Positions 61,438 to 64,000 of a stretch of 64,000 nt of DNA are shown in pieces. Source of the DNA: Solibacillus sp. FSL K6-1523 (GTDB lineage Bacteria > Bacillota > Bacilli > Bacillales_A > Planococcaceae); contig NZ_JBBOSU010000001.1 of assembly GCF_038005225.1 (NCBI RefSeq), positions 1,228,001-1,292,000 of the forward strand, written 5' to 3'. The position numbers and the translations under genes are program-made. How positions within the stretch are numbered: the stretch's first letter is position 1; each line of letters begins with the position of its first letter. The notes under the pieces are model-generated. The model saw only the letters and a list, made by a program, of their open reading frames with translations, was not told where the DNA came from and ran no database searches.

Positions 61438-61478
61438 TTGCCGTTACAAATAATTAGAACAAAAGTGAGGGACTTGCA

Positions 61479-62027
61479 TTGAAAAAGGACATGCGTTATT
61501 CGTGCTATCCATTTATGCGTGAAAAAATTTCTTTAGTGGATTATGAAATCCGAACAGATTCATTGACGACTAGAATTGGTGCGGTCTTACCAACATTAGT
61601 AGAGGATGATAAAGGAAGGATTGTTTTAGAAGACTTGCAAATTATTCAGCCACTTGCTTATCATGTAAATGGTTCTGTACGAGGGAAAATGGCGATTACT
61701 TTAGATGATTTAAATTGGTTAAGTGAGCGCTATGATTTTTATGTCAGTCATGTTGAAGACGTGATTCAACAGTTTTTATTGCCACAGGGAATAGAAAGTG
61801 CTGTAAGGCTTCATATTTGCCGAAGTGAAGCGAAAAAGTCATACCGTGCTTTACATAAAGTGAGTGAAGAACGAGATGTACCGGAAATTTTATTTGATTT
61901 CTTAGGGCTTTTAGCGAATGTATTTTTCGTTATGGCTGTTTATATGAACAAACAACATGCTTATAATGAAATTCCGTTTATTAGTAAATCTTATCCAGTT
62001 AAAAAAAGAAAAGAGGAACACCGATGA
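61479..62027 (+). CDS. Degenerate PduO-type cobalamin adenosyltransferase-like protein
   Basis: TTG 61479 follows GAGGGA. The 182-residue protein aligns by eye with the C-terminal two thirds of PduO/YvqK adenosyltransferases: LDDLNWLSERYDFYV, QQFLLPQGIESAVRLHICRSEAK and ILFDFLGLLANVFFVMAVYMN correspond to the ILPGG...LHICRTVSRRAER and YLNRLSDYFF...N segments. However the ATP loop (KTGDKGTT) is absent, R-R-A-E-R has become K-K-S-Y-R, and the L-N-R-L-S-D motif is lost. It is therefore probably not an active enzyme; a corrinoid-binding or chaperone role is possible. It is first in a B12-riboswitch operon and overlaps the BtuF-like gene by 4 bp. Confidence 0.72.
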   Translation: MKKDMRYSCYPFMREKISLVDYEIRTDSLTTRIGAVLPTLVEDDKGRIVLEDLQIIQPLAYHVNGSVRGKMAITLDDLNWLSERYDFYVSHVEDVIQQFLLPQGIESAVRLHICRSEAKKSYRALHKVSEERDVPEILFDFLGLLANVFFVMAVYMNKQHAYNEIPFISKSYPVKKRKEEHR

Positions 62028-62980
62028 AAATTAAAATGAAATGGGTTGCACCACTCGCAGCCGCGCTTTTACTAACAGCATGTGGAGTGGATGAAAAAAC
62101 AGCGAGCCAGCCAAAAGGCGAAGTAAATCAAGAACAGCAAGGATCTAATACGAATGAATCTTATAAAGTTATTGATGATCGTGGTGTAGAAGTGACATTT
62201 GATGCTGTACCTGAAACAGTTGTGTCATTACAACCAAGCAATACTGAAATTTTATTTGAATTAGGTGTAGGAGATAAAATTATCGGTGCAACAGATTATG
62301 ATAGTTACCCAGAAGCTGCCCAAAAGATTGAGCGTGTTTCAACATCTACTGTTATTAATGCAGAACGTATTGTAGAATTAAACCCGGACGTTGTAGTTGC
62401 CTATACAGTTGGTGATGAAGCACAAATTAATCAGCTAGAAGATGCTGGATTAAAAGTATTTGTTATCGAATCGGCTGCTCAATTTGAGGATGTATATTCA
62501 GATATTATTCAATTATCAGAAGTAATGGGTGTGAAGCCAACTGGTGAACAAATCGTCAAAGATATTCAAACTCAAATTAAAGAAGTACAAGATAGAACAG
62601 CTACAATCGCAACAAAGAAAAAAGTATATTACGAAATTTCACCTGCACCAGATCTTTGGACAACAGGTAATGAAACATTCCAACAAGAAATAATGGATGC
62701 AGCAGGTGTCGAAAATATTTTTGCAGATCAAAAAAGCTGGATAAGTGTTGCTGAGGAAGATGTTATCCTACGTAATCCCGAAATCATTATTACAACGACG
62801 AATTATATAGACGATCCAATCGGTGAAATTATGGGACGCGCTGGCTGGGATAAAATTAGTGCATTGACGAATAAACAAGTGTTTTTAGTTGATGGAGATA
62901 TTATGTCTCGTCCAGCACCACGAATAGGTCAAGCTGTTCAAATCATGGCAGAAACAGTCTATCCAGAGCTATTTAACTAG
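62024..62980 (+). CDS. Second BtuF-like substrate-binding lipoprotein
   Basis: The 318-residue protein has a lipobox LLTAC (cysteine 20), a low-complexity Gln/Asn linker, and a type III binding fold with SLQPSNTEILFELGVGDKIIGATDYDSYPEAA, ERIVELNPDVVVAYT and MSRPAPRIGQAVQIMA. It fits BtuF/vitamin-B12-binding proteins closely. No permease or ATPase follows; it may share the BtuCD-like pair at 42395-44199, or partners outside the window. Riboswitch 3 controls it. AAAGAGGAACACC precedes the ATG. Confidence 0.88.
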   Translation: MKIKMKWVAPLAAALLLTACGVDEKTASQPKGEVNQEQQGSNTNESYKVIDDRGVEVTFDAVPETVVSLQPSNTEILFELGVGDKIIGATDYDSYPEAAQKIERVSTSTVINAERIVELNPDVVVAYTVGDEAQINQLEDAGLKVFVIESAAQFEDVYSDIIQLSEVMGVKPTGEQIVKDIQTQIKEVQDRTATIATKKKVYYEISPAPDLWTTGNETFQQEIMDAAGVENIFADQKSWISVAEEDVILRNPEIIITTTNYIDDPIGEIMGRAGWDKISALTNKQVFLVDGDIMSRPAPRIGQAVQIMAETVYPELFN

Positions 62981-63136
62981 ATTCAGCGGGGGTTCAAACC
63001 CCGGCTGAATTGGGGAACAAAGGCTAAACCCGTCACGTCCTGTGACAACGCCTTTGTGATCAACTTCGTGTTGACCTAAGCCCCGGCGGATGTCACAGAT
63101 TTTTAAGGGGAGTTTTTCGAGCGAGCTCGAAAAAAT
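62981..63136. repeat. Compound hairpin-rich intergenic element
   Basis: After the btuF-like gene come several stems: TTCAGCGGGGGTT/AACCCCGGCTGAA-type (62982-63010), GTCAC/GTGAC (63032-63047), and a perfect TTTTTCGAGC/GCTCGAAAAA (63114-63135). GC content is clearly above the surroundings. The first may terminate the operon, although no T run follows. The whole looks like a mosaic repeat element rather than a gene. Confidence 0.55.
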
Positions 63137-63171
63137 CTGGACGCAATTACACCTCGGCGTAATTGATATAA
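63137..63171. repeat. Dispersed palindromic repeat, copy 2
   Basis: CTGGACGCAATTAC then ACCTCGGCGTAATTGATATA. The first 14 bases are identical to copy 1 at 53463, and the arms CAATTACACC/GGCGTAATTG again form a palindrome with one mismatch at a different position. Confidence 0.8.
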
Positions 63172-63238
63172 ATCTATAATTAGAGAACAGGCTAAGAAAA
63201 CGGCTTGTTCTTTTACTGCTTTAAGGGGTGAGAAATAA

Positions 63239-63781
63239 ATGATTTTTATTACAGGTGGCGTAAGAAGTGGGAAGAGCGCCTTTGCAGAGCGGTTTGTTCA
63301 GCGATATGGACAGGACGCGCGGTATATTTATGTTGCAACAGGTGTCGCGTTTGACCGAGAAATGGAAGCGCGAATTAAACGGCATCAGCTAGACCGCGAA
63401 CAGCAAGGGTTACACTGGCTAACTGTTGAAATGCAAGTGGAAATACCGGCTGCAATGAAGCAGCTTAATGCTCAGCATGTGCTATTATTTGAATGTGTCA
63501 CAACATGGCTGGCCAATGTGTTGTATCATACAGAAACGCTTGATAATCGTGAGCAGCGGATTGCGGATTATATATTGGCCTTTCAAGAACAGCTACTTGC
63601 ATGGCAACAGCAAGGAGTGCGGGTTGTCATTGTATCGAATGAAATATTGGATGAACCACGCTCACCATTTGATGAAGTGGAACTGTACCGAAAGCTGATC
63701 GGACAATTTCATCAATGGATTGTGACACATTGTGAATCAGCTTATGAAGTACAATACCAACTTGTACAACAATGGAAATAA
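63239..63781 (+). CDS. cobU: Adenosylcobinamide kinase/guanylyltransferase CobU
   Basis: The 180-residue protein begins MIFITGGVRSGKSAFAE with the CobU P-loop (GGVRSGKS, residues 6-13). It continues YIYVATGVAFDREMEARIKRHQLDR (guanylylated-histidine region) and LLFECVTTWLANVLYH, then VVIVSNEILDEPRSPFDEVELYRKLIG. It phosphorylates adenosylcobinamide and attaches GMP, preparing it for joining to the lower ligand. AAGGGGTGAG precedes the ATG. cobS follows 12 nt later. Confidence 0.93.
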   Translation: MIFITGGVRSGKSAFAERFVQRYGQDARYIYVATGVAFDREMEARIKRHQLDREQQGLHWLTVEMQVEIPAAMKQLNAQHVLLFECVTTWLANVLYHTETLDNREQRIADYILAFQEQLLAWQQQGVRVVIVSNEILDEPRSPFDEVELYRKLIGQFHQWIVTHCESAYEVQYQLVQQWK

Positions 63782-63793
63782 GAGGTGAACAAG

Positions 63794-64000
63794 TTGAAAA
63801 ATAGTACAATTGGATTTTTATTAGCGTGGCAATTTTTCTCGGCTATTCCCGTGAAAAAATCGTTTGAGATGAACGCAAAAACCGTTACATGGATGTATGC
63901 CTTTTTACCGATACTTGGATTACTAATGGGCGGCATATATGCGACAACGGCTTATGGATTATTTACATATAGCGATATTTCACCGTTATTATTAGCAATC
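63794..64000 (+). CDS. cobS: Cobalamin synthase CobS, N-terminal part
   Basis: TTG 63794 lies 7 nt after AGAGGTG, 12 nt past the cobU stop. The visible 69 residues, starting with NSTIGFLLAWQFFSAIPVKK and then MYAFLPILGLLMGGIYA, are the membrane-embedded start of CobS. CobS joins adenosylcobinamide-GDP to alpha-ribazole. The gene runs off the window end. Together with CobU this is the nucleotide-loop assembly pathway, which also serves salvage of imported cobinamide. Confidence 0.85.
   Translation, partial: MKNSTIGFLLAWQFFSAIPVKKSFEMNAKTVTWMYAFLPILGLLMGGIYATTAYGLFTYSDISPLLLAI

Overview
The window reads as chromosome of a low-GC, spore-forming Gram-positive bacterium, most likely Planococcaceae/Bacillaceae of the Lysinibacillus-Solibacillus type. 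The signs are a Tlp spore protein, a YqfQ/VrrA-CshB-Nfo cluster, Amj flippase, a YuzB-like protein, Bacillus-type LexA and Zur operators, strong GGAGG ribosome sites, frequent TTG/GTG starts, and intergenic repeats with a 21-bp period. I see no rRNA, tRNA, phage block, integrase, CRISPR array or intact IS element.

Layout. 1-6.6 kb: a partial DUF1835/DUF3658-type gene, a YuzB-like gene, an ECF sigma/anti-sigma pair, a HAD phosphatase, then vrrA-cshB-nfo. 6.8-8.8 kb: a LexA-controlled Y-family polymerase operon. 9.2-14.6 kb: a chemoreceptor, then a one-module adenylation-thiolation-reductase synthetase with its own phosphopantetheinyl transferase. 14.7-23.5 kb: secreted and lipoprotein genes, a glutathionylspermidine-synthase-like gene, a hydrolase-like/lectin-like protein, an MFS pump, Amj and a PhzF-like protein. 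23.9-28.9 kb: an IclR-linked acyl-CoA degradation operon. 29.2-37 kb: sigma-54 together with a sigma-54-dependent module (permease, enhancer-binding activator, class III aminotransferase, aldehyde dehydrogenase) with two well-formed -24/-12 promoters and a shared upstream motif. 37.2-41.2 kb: hydantoinase/oxoprolinase A and B. 42.4-49 kb: two divergent B12-riboswitch operons (a BtuFCD-like importer and CbiMNQO), the second ending in an unannotated 43-residue peptide gene. 49.3-53.4 kb: Tlp, a second ECF sigma/anti-sigma pair, PBP4-type carboxypeptidase and pyrrolidone peptidase. 53.5-55.6 kb: Zur-controlled znuC-znuB-zur. 56-61 kb: accessory genes, including a candidate HEPN protein, a P-loop kinase, a MarR/DoxX pair and a GRDP-like Cys-rich protein. 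61.1-64 kb: a third B12 riboswitch with a degenerate adenosyltransferase-like gene and a second BtuF-like lipoprotein, then cobU and the start of cobS.

How they fit together. Cobalamin is a main theme: cobalt uptake, corrinoid uptake and nucleotide-loop assembly sit around three riboswitches. Nitrogen and carbon scavenging is another: sigma-54 and its clients, hydantoinase/oxoprolinase and pyroglutamyl peptidase. The least explained structures are the dispersed 21-bp-period repeats (two sequence families, five loci), the 43-residue peptide, the stand-alone A-T-R synthetase, the HEPN-like protein and the PduO-like protein that has lost its active-site motifs.
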